The notes beneath the pieces are model-generated. The model worked only from the letters and a program-made list of their open reading frames with translations, was not told where the DNA came from and did not search any database. Both the position numbers and the translations under genes were made by a program. This document shows positions 40,952 through 54,040 of a DNA stretch of 61,224 nucleotides, one piece after another. Location of the stretch: assembly GCA_023511405.1 (NCBI GenBank), contig JAIMBO010000004.1, forward strand, positions 1 through 61,224, read 5' to 3'. Position 1 is the first letter of the stretch. The number at the start of each line of letters is the position of its first letter. Source of the stretch: Rubrobacteraceae bacterium. Lineage in GTDB: Bacteria > Actinomycetota > Rubrobacteria > Rubrobacterales > Rubrobacteraceae.

Positions 40952-41313
40952 CCCAAGTACCCCCGCTCGCGTGCCCGGCGGAGCGCGCGCCGTCTTGTCT
41001 CCGGGTCATCCAGCGCACCCTCGACGAGCCCGTTCATGCCGTGCAAGACCCTGTCGCCGCCGATGGCGACGAGCGCGACCTCGCGCTCGTCGCCCGGTTC
41101 GAAACGCACGCTGGTCCCCGCCGGGATGTCCAGGCGCATCCCGTAGGCTCTCTCCCGATCGAACCGCAGGGCTCTGTTCGTCTCGAAGAAGTGGAAGTGG
41201 CTGCCGACCTGCACGGGCCTGTCTCCCGTGTTGGCCACGGTGAGGACGAGCCTCGTACGTCCTTCGTTGAACCCCACCTCGCCCTCCGCCGGAATGAACT
41301 CCCCCGGGATCAT
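40948..41313 (-). CDS. ureB: Urease beta subunit
   Basis: 121 residues. [19 protein letters not shown], the [11 protein letters not shown] motif and [17 protein letters not shown] are diagnostic. It is a separate gene, not fused to UreA. Confidence 0.97.
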   Translation of the reverse strand: MIPGEFIPAEGEVGFNEGRTRLVLTVANTGDRPVQVGSHFHFFETNRALRFDRERAYGMRLDIPAGTSVRFEPGDEREVALVAIGGDRVLHGMNGLVEGALDDPETRRRALRRARERGYLG

Positions 41314-41371
41314 GCCCTCACCACCAGCAGGAGCGGGAAGTTCCCGACTCGTTCGACGTCCACCCTTCCTC

Positions 41372-41674
41372 CTAAACGATCGGGTCGTGCACCGTCACGA
41401 GCTTCGTGCCGTCCGGGAAGGTCGCCTCGACCTGCACCTCGTCGACCATCTCGGCGACCCCCTCCATCACGTCCTCGCGCGAGAGGATCGTGGCGCCGAA
41501 GCTCATCAGTTCGGCGACGCTCTTGCCCTCCCGGGCTCCCTCGAGGATCTCCGCCGAGATCAAGGCGACGGCCTCCGGGTAGTTGAGCCTGAGGCCCCGC
41601 TCCCGCCGCCGCCGGGCGACCTCGGCGGCGGTGAAGATCATGAGCTTCTCCTGCTCCATCGGCGAGAGCCTCAT
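41372..41674 (-). CDS. ureA: Urease gamma subunit
   Basis: 100 residues from ATG 41674 (CAGGAGGG ribosome site; the frame extends to 41785). [40 protein letters not shown] and a VTVHDPI end are diagnostic. It opens the ureABCFGD operon. Confidence 0.97.
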   Translation of the reverse strand: MRLSPMEQEKLMIFTAAEVARRRRERGLRLNYPEAVALISAEILEGAREGKSVAELMSFGATILSREDVMEGVAEMVDEVQVEATFPDGTKLVTVHDPIV

Positions 41675-41824
41675 ACTTCCCTCCTGAGCCTTCGTTGCTT
41701 CTCCCCGCACAGCGACGGGAGAAAGTTTAGAGCCCGACGACCGCCCGGTCTCTGGCCCGACGGACAGATAAAGCCCCGCTCCCAAGGCGCTCCTCTGGGC
41801 CCGCCGTCCAAAGGAGGTGGGAGA

Positions 41825-43501
41825 TCACGCGGTATCCACACCTGGCTTTCTCGTGATCCGGACGGGCTGCTTGCAGGAGTCGTGGCAGCTCCTTTCGAGG
41901 GTGCAGCACAGCGAGCATATGTCTGACTCGTGAAAGGTGCAGTAGGCCATGTCCGGGATCTCGTACCGTCTCCCGCACCGGCCGCAGGTTCTCGTGGCGT
42001 AGCGTGCCTCGTCACCCTCCAGGATCTCGGCCGTGGAACCTCCCCGGGCGATGTAGTATCTGCCCCTCGTCGCGACCGCCAGGATCGGGGAGAGGACGAA
42101 CGCGACCACGAGGGCCAGATAGGGTGAGAAGGCCTGGGCATAGTCCCCGAAGACCCCGAAGAAGGCGGGGATGGAGACAGCGGCCCCGGCGAGCATCGCC
42201 CCGAACCCGACCGGGTTTATGTTGTGCAGGTGCGCTCGCTTGAACTCGATGTAGGAGGGGCTCACCTTCAGCAACGGTTTGTTGATGACCAGGTCGGCGA
42301 CGACCGCCCCGATCCAGGCTATCGCCAAATTGGAATAGAACCCGAGCACGAAGTTCAGAAACCCGAAGACACCGAAGAGCATGAGCGTGAGCGCGATCCC
42401 GACGTTGAGAAACACCCACCAGACCCTCCCCGGGTGCCAGTGGAAGACCCGCGAGAAGAAGTTGGACCACGCCAGAGACCCGGCATAGGCGTTGGTCACG
42501 TTGATCTTGAGCTGCGAGAGCACCACCAGCAGCGTCGCGACCGCCAGCGCCCAGAACCCGTTCGGGATTATGAGCTCGAAGCCCCGCACGAACTGTTCTA
42601 TCGGCTCGACCGCCTTCTCCGGTCCGACCGCCGAGAAGATGTAGAAGGCGAGAAACGCTCCCCCGAGCTGCTTGAGGGACCCGAGGATCACCCACCCCGG
42701 TCCGGCCGAGAGCACCGCCGCCCACCAGCGCCTGGAGTTCTCCGCGGTCTTCTGCGGCATGAAACGCAGATAGTCCGCCTGTTCTCCGATCTGGGCTATG
42801 AGGCTCAGCGCGACGCCCGCGGCGAGGCCGAACCCGATCAGGTCGAACGAAGGGCTTCCCGCGGTGCCACCGAAGCCCGTGAAGCGCGCGTAGGCTCCCG
42901 GGTCCTTGACCAAGACCGCCAGGAAAGGCAGCGCGATGAGGACGAACCAGACCGGCTGCGTCCACATCTGGAACTTCGAGAGCAGCGTCATCCCGAAGAC
43001 CACGAGCGGGATCACCACGAACGCCGAGACCACGTACGAAACCCAGATGGGTATCCCGGTGAACAGCGTGATCGCCTGCGCCATCACGGAGGCTTCGAGC
43101 GAGAAGAAGATGAACGTGAAGCTCGCGTAGACGAGCGATGTGATCGTGGAACCGAGATAACCGAAACCCGCCCCGCGCGTGAGCAGGTCCATGTCGATGT
43201 TGTACCTGGCCGAGTAGTAAGCTATGGGGATCCCGGTCAGGAATATAGTCACCGCCGCGACCAGTATCCCCCACACAGCGCTGGAGAAACCGTGCGTGAC
43301 GGCGAGCGAGCCCCCGATGGCGAAATCCACGAGATAGGCTATCCCGCCGAGCGCCGCCGTCGCCACCGCGTACTCGCTCCACCTCCTGAACGAGCGGGGC
43401 GCGTACCGCAGCGAGTAGTCCTCGACCACCTCGTTGTCTACGAAGGCGTTGAACCTGCGCCCGGGACGGACCTCCCTGCCTTTCTGCTGCACCTCTCTCA
43501 A
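41825..43501 (-). CDS. NCS1-family permease with a cysteine-rich C-terminal tail
   Basis: 558 residues. About twelve membrane helices between 40 and 480 and the NCS1 (cytosine/allantoin/purine permease) pattern, including GIPIAYYSARYNIDMDLLTR, SLAWSNFFSRVFHWHPGRVW and VADLVINKPLL. The last ~55 residues are unusual: CGRCGRRYEIPDMAYCTFH, then CSLCC, ERSC and HDSC, about eight Cys plus His, like a zinc-ribbon or RING-type metal site. It lies between amidase and urease. Substrate could be a nitrogenous compound such as guanidine, urea, a purine or allantoin; not proven. Confidence 0.88.
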   Translation of the reverse strand: MREVQQKGREVRPGRRFNAFVDNEVVEDYSLRYAPRSFRRWSEYAVATAALGGIAYLVDFAIGGSLAVTHGFSSAVWGILVAAVTIFLTGIPIAYYSARYNIDMDLLTRGAGFGYLGSTITSLVYASFTFIFFSLEASVMAQAITLFTGIPIWVSYVVSAFVVIPLVVFGMTLLSKFQMWTQPVWFVLIALPFLAVLVKDPGAYARFTGFGGTAGSPSFDLIGFGLAAGVALSLIAQIGEQADYLRFMPQKTAENSRRWWAAVLSAGPGWVILGSLKQLGGAFLAFYIFSAVGPEKAVEPIEQFVRGFELIIPNGFWALAVATLLVVLSQLKINVTNAYAGSLAWSNFFSRVFHWHPGRVWWVFLNVGIALTLMLFGVFGFLNFVLGFYSNLAIAWIGAVVADLVINKPLLKVSPSYIEFKRAHLHNINPVGFGAMLAGAAVSIPAFFGVFGDYAQAFSPYLALVVAFVLSPILAVATRGRYYIARGGSTAEILEGDEARYATRTCGRCGRRYEIPDMAYCTFHESDICSLCCTLERSCHDSCKQPVRITRKPGVDTA

Positions 43502-43551
43502 CCGGTTTCCTCCCTCCTGATCCTGCTTACCCGCAGAGAGACAGCCGCCCG

Positions 43552-44526
43552 CTACCGGCCCGGAGCCTCCTCCAGGGCGAAAGAGCGGGTGATCCCTTCA
43601 GACCTCTTTACTGCTGCCCCAGGGTCTTCGACCCAGGTGCGGTAAAACTCGTAGGGGCACGGAGCGACCCCACCCTCCGGCACGGCGGTGTAGCCGCGGT
43701 GCACGAGGTTGTAGAGGTGGTTCTCGGCCGTCCAGTGCCTGCGGGCGTCGCGGATCGCCCCGATGTCCAGAAGCGCATACTGCACCTCCCCGGGCGTCGG
43801 CCCGCACTCGGCCATGATGCTGCCGTCGAAGTCCACGATCATCGAGTTGCCGAAGTACGAGTAGACGAGATCCCTGCCGGCCATGTTGGCGGCGGCGAAG
43901 TACGTGAGGTTCTCCCAGGCCCGGACCATCTGTACGTTGCGCTGCTGCTCCGAAGAGGGGTGCATGTAGCCCTGTATGCGCACCACCAGTTCCGCACCCT
44001 TCATGACCGTGTCACGGACGATCTCCGGTATGTTGCAGTCGTAGCAGATGGTCCCGCCGATCTTGAGCCCCTTCGGCCCCTCGACGACCATCGTCTCGGA
44101 ACCCGGCGCCCAGGGTTCCTGCGGTACCCACGGGTTGATCTTGTGGTAGTTCATCACCACTTCGCCCTCATCGTCGATGAGCAGCAGGCTGTTCCACGGG
44201 TTCCCATCCGGGTTCTCCTCCCCGGTCAGCGAGAAGACCCCCCATACCCCGTTCCTGACGCAGGCCTCGGCCAACACCTCGACCTCGGGCCCGTCCACGC
44301 TCGTCACGAGCTCGGGCCACTTCGTCGGATGAAAACCCTGCAGGGAGTACTCCGGAAAGACGACGAGATCACACCCCGGATAACCCCGCTTGATCCCTTC
44401 GACGTACCGCGCGATGGAGCGCGCGTTCTCGAGCACCTCCTCCCTGCTCTCCACCACAACTGCCGGATAGTTCACCACCGCCACACCCACAGTCTCGGGC
44501 GAAGACGAGATGGTGCCGCTCGGCAT
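43552..44526 (-). CDS. Nitrilase-superfamily amidase (AmiE/AmiF type)
   Basis: 324 residues from ATG 44526 (AAGGAGG ribosome site). The catalytic triad is visible: E59 (VFPEYSLQG), K129 (NYHKINPW) and C161 (TICYDCNIPE). Length and the segments HPSSEQQRNVQMVRAWEN and GNSMIVDFDGSIMAECG place it with aliphatic amidases/formamidases that release ammonia from short amides. It sits between the symporter and the NCS1 permease. The exact amide is unknown. Confidence 0.88.
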   Translation of the reverse strand: MPSGTISSSPETVGVAVVNYPAVVVESREEVLENARSIARYVEGIKRGYPGCDLVVFPEYSLQGFHPTKWPELVTSVDGPEVEVLAEACVRNGVWGVFSLTGEENPDGNPWNSLLLIDDEGEVVMNYHKINPWVPQEPWAPGSETMVVEGPKGLKIGGTICYDCNIPEIVRDTVMKGAELVVRIQGYMHPSSEQQRNVQMVRAWENLTYFAAANMAGRDLVYSYFGNSMIVDFDGSIMAECGPTPGEVQYALLDIGAIRDARRHWTAENHLYNLVHRGYTAVPEGGVAPCPYEFYRTWVEDPGAAVKRSEGITRSFALEEAPGR

Positions 44527-44561
44527 CTGGCAGCCTCCTTCCTCTCGTTCATATCCTGTCT

Positions 44562-44580
44562 GCATCCAACATTTAGATGC
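44562..44580 (-). promoter_or_regulatory. Inverted repeat before the amidase gene
   Basis: GCATCCAACATTTAGATGC is an inverted repeat with 8-nt arms (one mismatch) around a 3-nt centre, 36 nt upstream of the amidase start. Size and symmetry suit a dimeric GntR- or TetR-type operator. It implies the amidase and permease can be controlled apart from the riboswitch. Confidence 0.45.
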
Positions 44581-44702
44581 TGAGTGCAGTCTAGGTGGTC
44601 GTCCCCCTCCGCTTCCTCGGCCCGGCGGCGGAAAACATGCCGCTGTCGCAGGGTGCTGGCTTGTGCGGCGGGAGCAACCGCTCGCTACTCGGGTTTCTCC
44701 TG

Positions 44703-46145
44703 TCAGGTCGGCAGGGGCTGCCTCCGCGTCGCGAGCGCGACGGCGACGAAGGCGACGAGGCTCACGAATGGGCTGAGCACCGTAGGCAGCCCGTCGAAGG
44801 CCGGGGAGAAGACGTGATTCGGGAAGTAGAGCAGGGTATTCTTCTCCCCGTAGATCGTGGGTGTGAACACGAAGAAGAACAGTCGCGTGAGAGAACCGGC
44901 GGCGATGGAGGCGAGGGCCGCTGGGGCGTTCGCCCTGCTCCAGTAGAGACCGAGTACCAGCGGGACCAGCAACCCCGCCAGCACCACGTCGAAGGCGAGG
45001 GTGAGCAGGACGCCCGTCTGGGGGACGCGCAGCGCGATCAGGGCGCTCAGTGCCGCTATCGGGACCATCGCCAGGCGGGTCGCCAGAAGCAGCCTGTCCC
45101 TGCCTCCCTCTCCCCTGCGCACCTGGAAGATGTTGCGGGCGCACACCGACGACATCGCGAGGACCGCTCCGGTCCCGGTCGAGAGCGAGGCGGCGACTAT
45201 CGCGGAGAGCACGATTATCGTGAGCGGGATCGGGGCGGTGCCCTTCAAGAGCGCGTAGAGCACCGGCGCGTCGCCCCGGTGGATGCCGAGGCGCTCGAAG
45301 ATGCTCCCAGAGGAGAGCGCCACGATGGAGAACGGCACCCCGATCGCCAGCGTGCCGATACCACCCAGAAAACACGCTCTCCGGGCCGTATCGGGGCTCT
45401 CGGCGGCGAAGACCCGCTCCATGAAGTCCAGCGCTACGATGTCCCCCAGCCCAAGGGAGAGCAGCGTCGCCCAGTTCACGTACGCGCCGTCGGCGGGCTT
45501 CGAGAGCTGGGCGAGGTCGAATGGCCCCATACCGTGCGGGATGGAGATCCCGAAATCGAAGGCTACGAAGACGATCAGCGCGATCGAGCCCACCAGAGCG
45601 AGCGTGGCCTGCAGGAAGTCGGTGTAGACCACCGAGAGCAACCCGCCGGGGAGCGTGTAGAGCAGCATCAGGAGCGCGACCAGGAGCACGCCCTCCAGGT
45701 AGCTCGTTCCGAGGAAGGTCTCGAACAGGTATCCGCCGGCTACCAGGTTCCCGGCGAGCAGTATGGTGAAGCTGAGCACCATGATCGGGGCGGCCAGGAT
45801 CTCGACGCTCCGGCCGTACCTCCGAGCATAAAAATCCGGGAGCGTCATGAGCCCCATGCCGTTGAGCGGCTTCGCGAAGAACGCCCCGGTCAGAAACAGG
45901 CAGATCGCGAGCCCTATCGGCAGCGAAGCCCCGGCCCAGAAGCCGAACTGCGCCGTCAGGTCCGTGTTGCCCAAAGTCGCGTTCGAGTCGACCGCCTGCG
46001 CCATCAGCGCGGTCGCAGCGAGCGGCAGGATGAGCCCGCGCCCGGCCACGATGAAGTTCACGCTCCGCCCCCGTACCCTGCGCACGAAGCTCATGCCAAC
46101 CGCGATCTGCAGCGTTATGAACGCCGCTACACCGAGCATGATCAT
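44703..46145 (-). CDS. Sodium:solute symporter (SSS family)
   Basis: 480 residues with about 13 hydrophobic helices. Family marks include LMTLPDFYARRYGRSVEILA, LPGGLLSVVYTDFLQATLAL and a STGTGAVLAMSSV segment. It follows the guanidine-hydrolase-like gene by 15 nt under the same riboswitch, so it probably imports guanidine, urea or a related nitrogen compound. Urea transporters (DUR3) belong to this superfamily. Substrate is inferred from context. Confidence 0.85.
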   Translation of the reverse strand: MIMLGVAAFITLQIAVGMSFVRRVRGRSVNFIVAGRGLILPLAATALMAQAVDSNATLGNTDLTAQFGFWAGASLPIGLAICLFLTGAFFAKPLNGMGLMTLPDFYARRYGRSVEILAAPIMVLSFTILLAGNLVAGGYLFETFLGTSYLEGVLLVALLMLLYTLPGGLLSVVYTDFLQATLALVGSIALIVFVAFDFGISIPHGMGPFDLAQLSKPADGAYVNWATLLSLGLGDIVALDFMERVFAAESPDTARRACFLGGIGTLAIGVPFSIVALSSGSIFERLGIHRGDAPVLYALLKGTAPIPLTIIVLSAIVAASLSTGTGAVLAMSSVCARNIFQVRRGEGGRDRLLLATRLAMVPIAALSALIALRVPQTGVLLTLAFDVVLAGLLVPLVLGLYWSRANAPAALASIAAGSLTRLFFFVFTPTIYGEKNTLLYFPNHVFSPAFDGLPTVLSPFVSLVAFVAVALATRRQPLPT

Positions 46146-46160
46146 CGCTTCATCCCCCTC

Positions 46161-47306
46161 TCAGATCGACGGGTAAGTGCCGAGGTGCCCTTCCCTGACC
46201 AGCGTCGCCAGCACGTCCGCGATCGCTCTGGCGGCGAGCAGCGCCGTCGTGTCGCTCGTGTCGTAGGGCGGCGCGACCTCGACGACCTCCATCCCGCACA
46301 AACCCTCCTTCGCCACGAGGTGCAGAAACTTCAGCGCCTCGCGTGGCAGGTAGCCGCCCGGCTCCGGCCAGCCCGTCCCCGGTACCAGCCCACCGTCCAC
46401 CGAGTCGATGTCGAAGGAGAGGTAGACGGCCTCCGCCCCGTCCCAGGCCACCTCCAGTGCCATCTCGGCCGCCTTCTCGATCCCCATCGCCTCCACGTCC
46501 CCGATGGTCATGATCGTCGTCTTCCGCTCGCGGGCGACCTGCACGCCCGCGCGGGGCACCTGCCAGCCCCCGATACCGCACTGCACCAGGTTCTTCGGCG
46601 GAGCATTCGGGATGTTGGTGGCGTGGAACCAGGGTGTGGTGTGCATCCGCTCGTCCATGTCCTTCTCCTGGATGTCCACGTGCCGGTCCAGGTGGATGAT
46701 CCCGACGTTCCCCTCGACGTGCTCCGCGACGCCGCGCACGCACGGATAGCCGATCGAATGGTCCCCGCCCAGGATCACCGGGAAGGCACCGCTCGCGACC
46801 ACGTGGCTCACGGCGCGGGAGATCTGGTCGAAGGTCTTCTCGATGTTGGCCGGGATGACGAACACGTCACCGAGGTCGGCGACCCTCAGCGACTCCCTGA
46901 GGTCCACGCCGAGCTCGTAGTTGTAGGTCGAGTAGAGACCGGATATCCTCCGGATGGCCTGCGGCCCGAACCTCGTTCCGGAACGGTAGGTCGTCCCCAT
47001 GTCGAAGGGCGCACCGAGGACGGCCACGTCGTACTCGCCGACCCGCCGCACGTCTTCCAGGTAAGGGAAGCTCATGAACGTGTTTATGCCGGCGAAGTGC
47101 GGCAGTTCCGTCCGCGCGAACGTGGAGATGGTTCGGTCTTCGACGGAGTCCGCCGCCGGAAGCCCAATCTCCAACGCCCGCTCGACCTCTGCGTCCCAGC
47201 GGGCGCTGCCCAGGATCGCCTCACGCTCCCGGGCCTCGTGTCCACGCAGCCTCCTCAGAACCTCCGGGTCGGGCGGCCCCGGTCGCCGATGATGATCGCC
47301 TGCCAC
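46161..47306 (-). CDS. Ureohydrolase, probable guanidine hydrolase
   Basis: 381 residues of the arginase/agmatinase fold. All six metal ligands are visible: H183 (GGDHSIG), D207, H209, D211 (LDRHVD) and D299, D301 (SFDIDSVD). The active-site loop (DERMHTTPWFHATN) and the ~90-residue N-terminal extension differ from true agmatinases and resemble the Ni-dependent guanidine hydrolases (GdmH). The guanidine-I riboswitch directly upstream supports guanidine as substrate, giving urea and ammonia. No Ni-chaperone gene of HypA/HypB type is in the window. GTG 47306 has AAAGGAGAG upstream. Confidence 0.85.
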   Translation of the reverse strand: MAGDHHRRPGPPDPEVLRRLRGHEAREREAILGSARWDAEVERALEIGLPAADSVEDRTISTFARTELPHFAGINTFMSFPYLEDVRRVGEYDVAVLGAPFDMGTTYRSGTRFGPQAIRRISGLYSTYNYELGVDLRESLRVADLGDVFVIPANIEKTFDQISRAVSHVVASGAFPVILGGDHSIGYPCVRGVAEHVEGNVGIIHLDRHVDIQEKDMDERMHTTPWFHATNIPNAPPKNLVQCGIGGWQVPRAGVQVARERKTTIMTIGDVEAMGIEKAAEMALEVAWDGAEAVYLSFDIDSVDGGLVPGTGWPEPGGYLPREALKFLHLVAKEGLCGMEVVEVAPPYDTSDTTALLAARAIADVLATLVREGHLGTYPSI

Positions 47307-47337
47307 AGCTTACTCTCCTTTCGTCTCGCCCCGCGCC

Positions 47338-47377
47338 AAAAGCGAGAAGCCCGGGAAGCTTCGGAAGCCTCCCGGGC
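47338..47377 (-). terminator. Riboswitch-controlled terminator
   Basis: On the minus strand a 13-bp stem (47377-47365 with 47361-47349, one G-U pair, 3-nt loop) is followed by TTCTCGCTTTT. Its 5' arm, GCCCGGGAGG, is also the 3' end of the aptamer, so ligand binding and termination compete. Confidence 0.85.
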
Positions 47378-47487
47378 TTTTGTCCCGCCGTGGGACGGCC
47401 GGGATTTCTCCCCGACCGCCTGCCGCTCTCGGTCGCTGACCCGCCGGAGGACTCCGGCGGCGGAACCCTAGCGACGTCCGTCAATCT
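47368..47487 (-). ncRNA. Guanidine-I (ykkC) riboswitch aptamer
   Basis: Reading the minus strand 5' to 3', the conserved blocks of the ykkC/guanidine-I RNA appear in order: CTAGGGTTCCG (47471-47461), an 8-bp hairpin CCGCCGGA/TCCGGCGG, CGACCGAGAG, a second hairpin (GGCGGTCGGG paired with CCCGGCCGTC), then CACGGCGGGACAAAAGCCCG and GGAGG. GTCGCT before the first block pairs with AGCGAC after the first hairpin (P1). It precedes the ureohydrolase by about 60 nt and should raise expression when guanidine is bound. Confidence 0.93.
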
Positions 47488-47567
47488 AATGCGGTGAAGG
47501 GGGTGGTGTCTTCAGACGAGCGGCCAGAAACGTCCGCCGAGAGCGTGGCGACGCTTGTCCCGAAGGC

Positions 47568-47602
47568 AAAACGCCGCGCCCCATCCGGATGGGGCGCGGC
47601 GT
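47568..47602 (-). terminator. Terminator after gltD
   Basis: A perfect 32-nt palindrome (47571-47602, arms of 16) followed on the minus strand by TTTTGCC. It ends the gltB-gltD transcript before the riboswitch promoter region. Confidence 0.9.
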
Positions 47603-47622
47603 GGGTTCGGATACCCGGAGGG

Positions 47623-49049
47623 TCAGCCGGGCAGCAGGCTCTCCCCCATCAGGTACTCGTCGGCCTGACGGGCCGCCTTGCGGCCCTCGGCGATCGCCCA
47701 GACGATGAGCGAGGCGCCGCGCCGGGCGTCCCCGGCGACGAAGACGCCGGGCTCTTTCGTCGCGAACCCGTCGCGCGAGGCTATCGCGCCGTTCGGCGCG
47801 TACCCGAGGTCGAGCTCCTCGAGCAGCCTGTCACGCACCGGGCCCGCAAAGCCGATCGCGAGCAGCACGAGATCTGCGCGCATCTCGAACTCCGAGCCCG
47901 CCACGGGGACCGTCCGGCCCTCCGGGGTGCGCTCGGTGCGGATGCAGTGCATCCGCTCGACCCTGCCGTTCGAGCCGGAGAAACCGGTGACCGCGACGTT
48001 CCAGCGGCGCTCGCCGCCCTCCTCGTGAGCCGGGTAGGTGTGCAGCACGAACGGCCAGTCGGGCCACTCCATCGGGTCGGGGGACTCGGGCGGCCTCGGA
48101 CCGTGGGTGAGGACCCTGACCGAGGCGCAGCCCTCCCGGTGGGCGTTGCCCAGACAGTCGGCGCTGGTGTCGCCGCCGCCGAGGATGATGACGTGCTTGC
48201 CGCGCGCGGTGATCTCCTCGCCCTCGACCGGCAGGCCGGCCACCCGGCGGTTCTGCTGCACGAGATACTCCATCGCGAGGTGGATGCCGGAGAGCTCGCG
48301 TCCGGGCACGTCGAGGTCCCGCCCCTGCAGGGCACCGACGGCGAGCACGACGGCGTCGAACTCGCCGCGCACCTCTTCGAGGGTCGGGTCGTAGCCGACG
48401 TGGGCGTTCGTCCGGAACTCTATCCCCTCCTCCTCGAGCTGGCGCAGCCTGCGATCGATGACCCACTTCTCCATCTTGAAGTCCGGGATGCCGTAGCGCA
48501 AAAGCCCCCCGATGCGGTCGTCCTTCTCGAAGACGACGACCGTGTGCCCGGCGCGGTTGAGCTGCTGCGCCGCGGCGAGCCCCGCCGGACCGCTCCCGAC
48601 GACGGCGACCCGCTTGCCGGTGCGCTTCTCCGGCGGCGGGGGCTCCGGGACCACCCACCCCTCCTCGAAGGCCCGCTCGATGATCGAACGCTCTATCTCC
48701 TTTATCGTCACGGGAGAGTCGTTGATGGAGAGCACGCAGGCCGCCTCGCAGGGGGCGGGGCAGAGGATGCCCGTGAACTCGGGGAAGTTGTTCGTGCGGT
48801 GCAGCCTCTCTATCGCCTCCCTCCACCGATCGCGGTAGGCGAGATCGTTCCAGTCCGGGATGAGGTTGTTCACCGGGCACCCGGCGTTGCAGAAGGGAAC
48901 CCCGCAGTCCATGCAGCGCGAGGCCTGCTCCCTGAGCTCGTCCCCGGGCATCGGCCGGTAGACCCACCGGTAGTCGCGGACACGCTCGGAGACGGGCCGC
49001 TTGGGGACCGGCTTGCGCCCTATCTTCAGGAAACCCCTCGGATCACCCA

Positions 49050-49050
<1 letters not shown>
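47623..49050 (-). CDS. gltD: Glutamate synthase small subunit
   Basis: 475 residues. The N-terminal ferredoxin-like part has two Cys sets (CMDCGVPFCNAGCPVNN and CPAPCEAAC) for 4Fe-4S clusters. FAD (VAVVGSGPAGLAAAQQLNRA) and NADPH (VIILGGGDTSADCLGNAHRE) Rossmann motifs follow. It feeds electrons from NADPH to GltB. The gene starts at the gltB stop. Confidence 0.96.
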
Positions 49051-53528
<4,478 letters not shown>

Positions 53529-53558
53529 AAGCTCGTTGGGTCTACGGGTGGAGCCAAA

Positions 53559-53587
53559 TTTTTACACGAGCGAGATGCAAATTACAA
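53559..53587 (-). promoter_or_regulatory. Probable gltB promoter
   Basis: Minus-strand TTGTAA (53582-53587) and TAAAAA (53559-53564) spaced by 17 bp, about 30 nt upstream of the gltB start. Confidence 0.45.
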
Positions 53588-53665
53588 GCCGGTAACAATC
53601 GGGTTGCTAGCCACCTCCCCCTTTTCGGGGGATCTCCCGGCGATTTTTGTACACGGGGCCAACCG

Positions 53666-53986
53666 CTAGAGCTCCTCGAGTTCGGCCCTCAGCTTCCGCT
53701 CTTCCTCCAGAAGCCCGGAGAGGCGCAGCCTCAGCTCGGCGGCCTCGGCCTCGACCTCGGCCAGCCGCAGGGTCAGCTCGCGCTCGCGGGCGGCCTGCTC
53801 GGGGGTGCGTTTTTTGGTCGAGATGTTCTCCCGCACCTTCTTCAGGCGCTCTGCGGCCTCCTTGCGCAGCGAGGAGCGGAACTCCTCGTCCTTGAAGTAC
53901 TCGACCCCTTTCCTGATCCTCTCGTCCGAGAGCAGCTCCGTTATGATCTCCGCAGAGCTCCGCTTGAAGTCCTTACCGCTGGCCAT
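53666..53986 (-). CDS. Coiled-coil protein of unknown function
   Basis: 106 residues. N-terminal helical domain (SSAEIITELLSDERIRKGVE) and a C-terminal heptad-rich coil (about 60-106, ending LLEEERKLRAELEEL). No membrane segment or catalytic motif. It stands alone between gltB and the XerC-like gene. Confidence 0.7.
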   Translation of the reverse strand: MASGKDFKRSSAEIITELLSDERIRKGVEYFKDEEFRSSLRKEAAERLKKVRENISTKKRTPEQAARERELTLRLAEVEAEAAELRLRLSGLLEEERKLRAELEEL

Positions 53987-54040
53987 CCTGCCAATAACCT
54001 CCTGAATCTTCCGCGAGCGGAAATTGTACCGTGATAGGGC

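Noticed and set aside
41690-41800. Riboswitch or attenuator before ureA
   Set aside because: A hairpin (TTCTCCC/GGGAGAA) is present, but no known riboswitch core or T-run accompanies it.
46161-47306. Plain agmatinase annotation
   Set aside because: Metal ligands are shared by the whole fold, but the loop sequences and the guanidine-I riboswitch favour guanidine; agmatinase is kept only as the alternative.
44595-47471. Open frame of 958 codons on the plus strand
   Set aside because: It lies antisense to the symporter and the ureohydrolase, has a shadow-like composition rich in Arg/Glu/Gly/His/Asp and crosses the riboswitch. Long antisense frames are common in GC-rich DNA.
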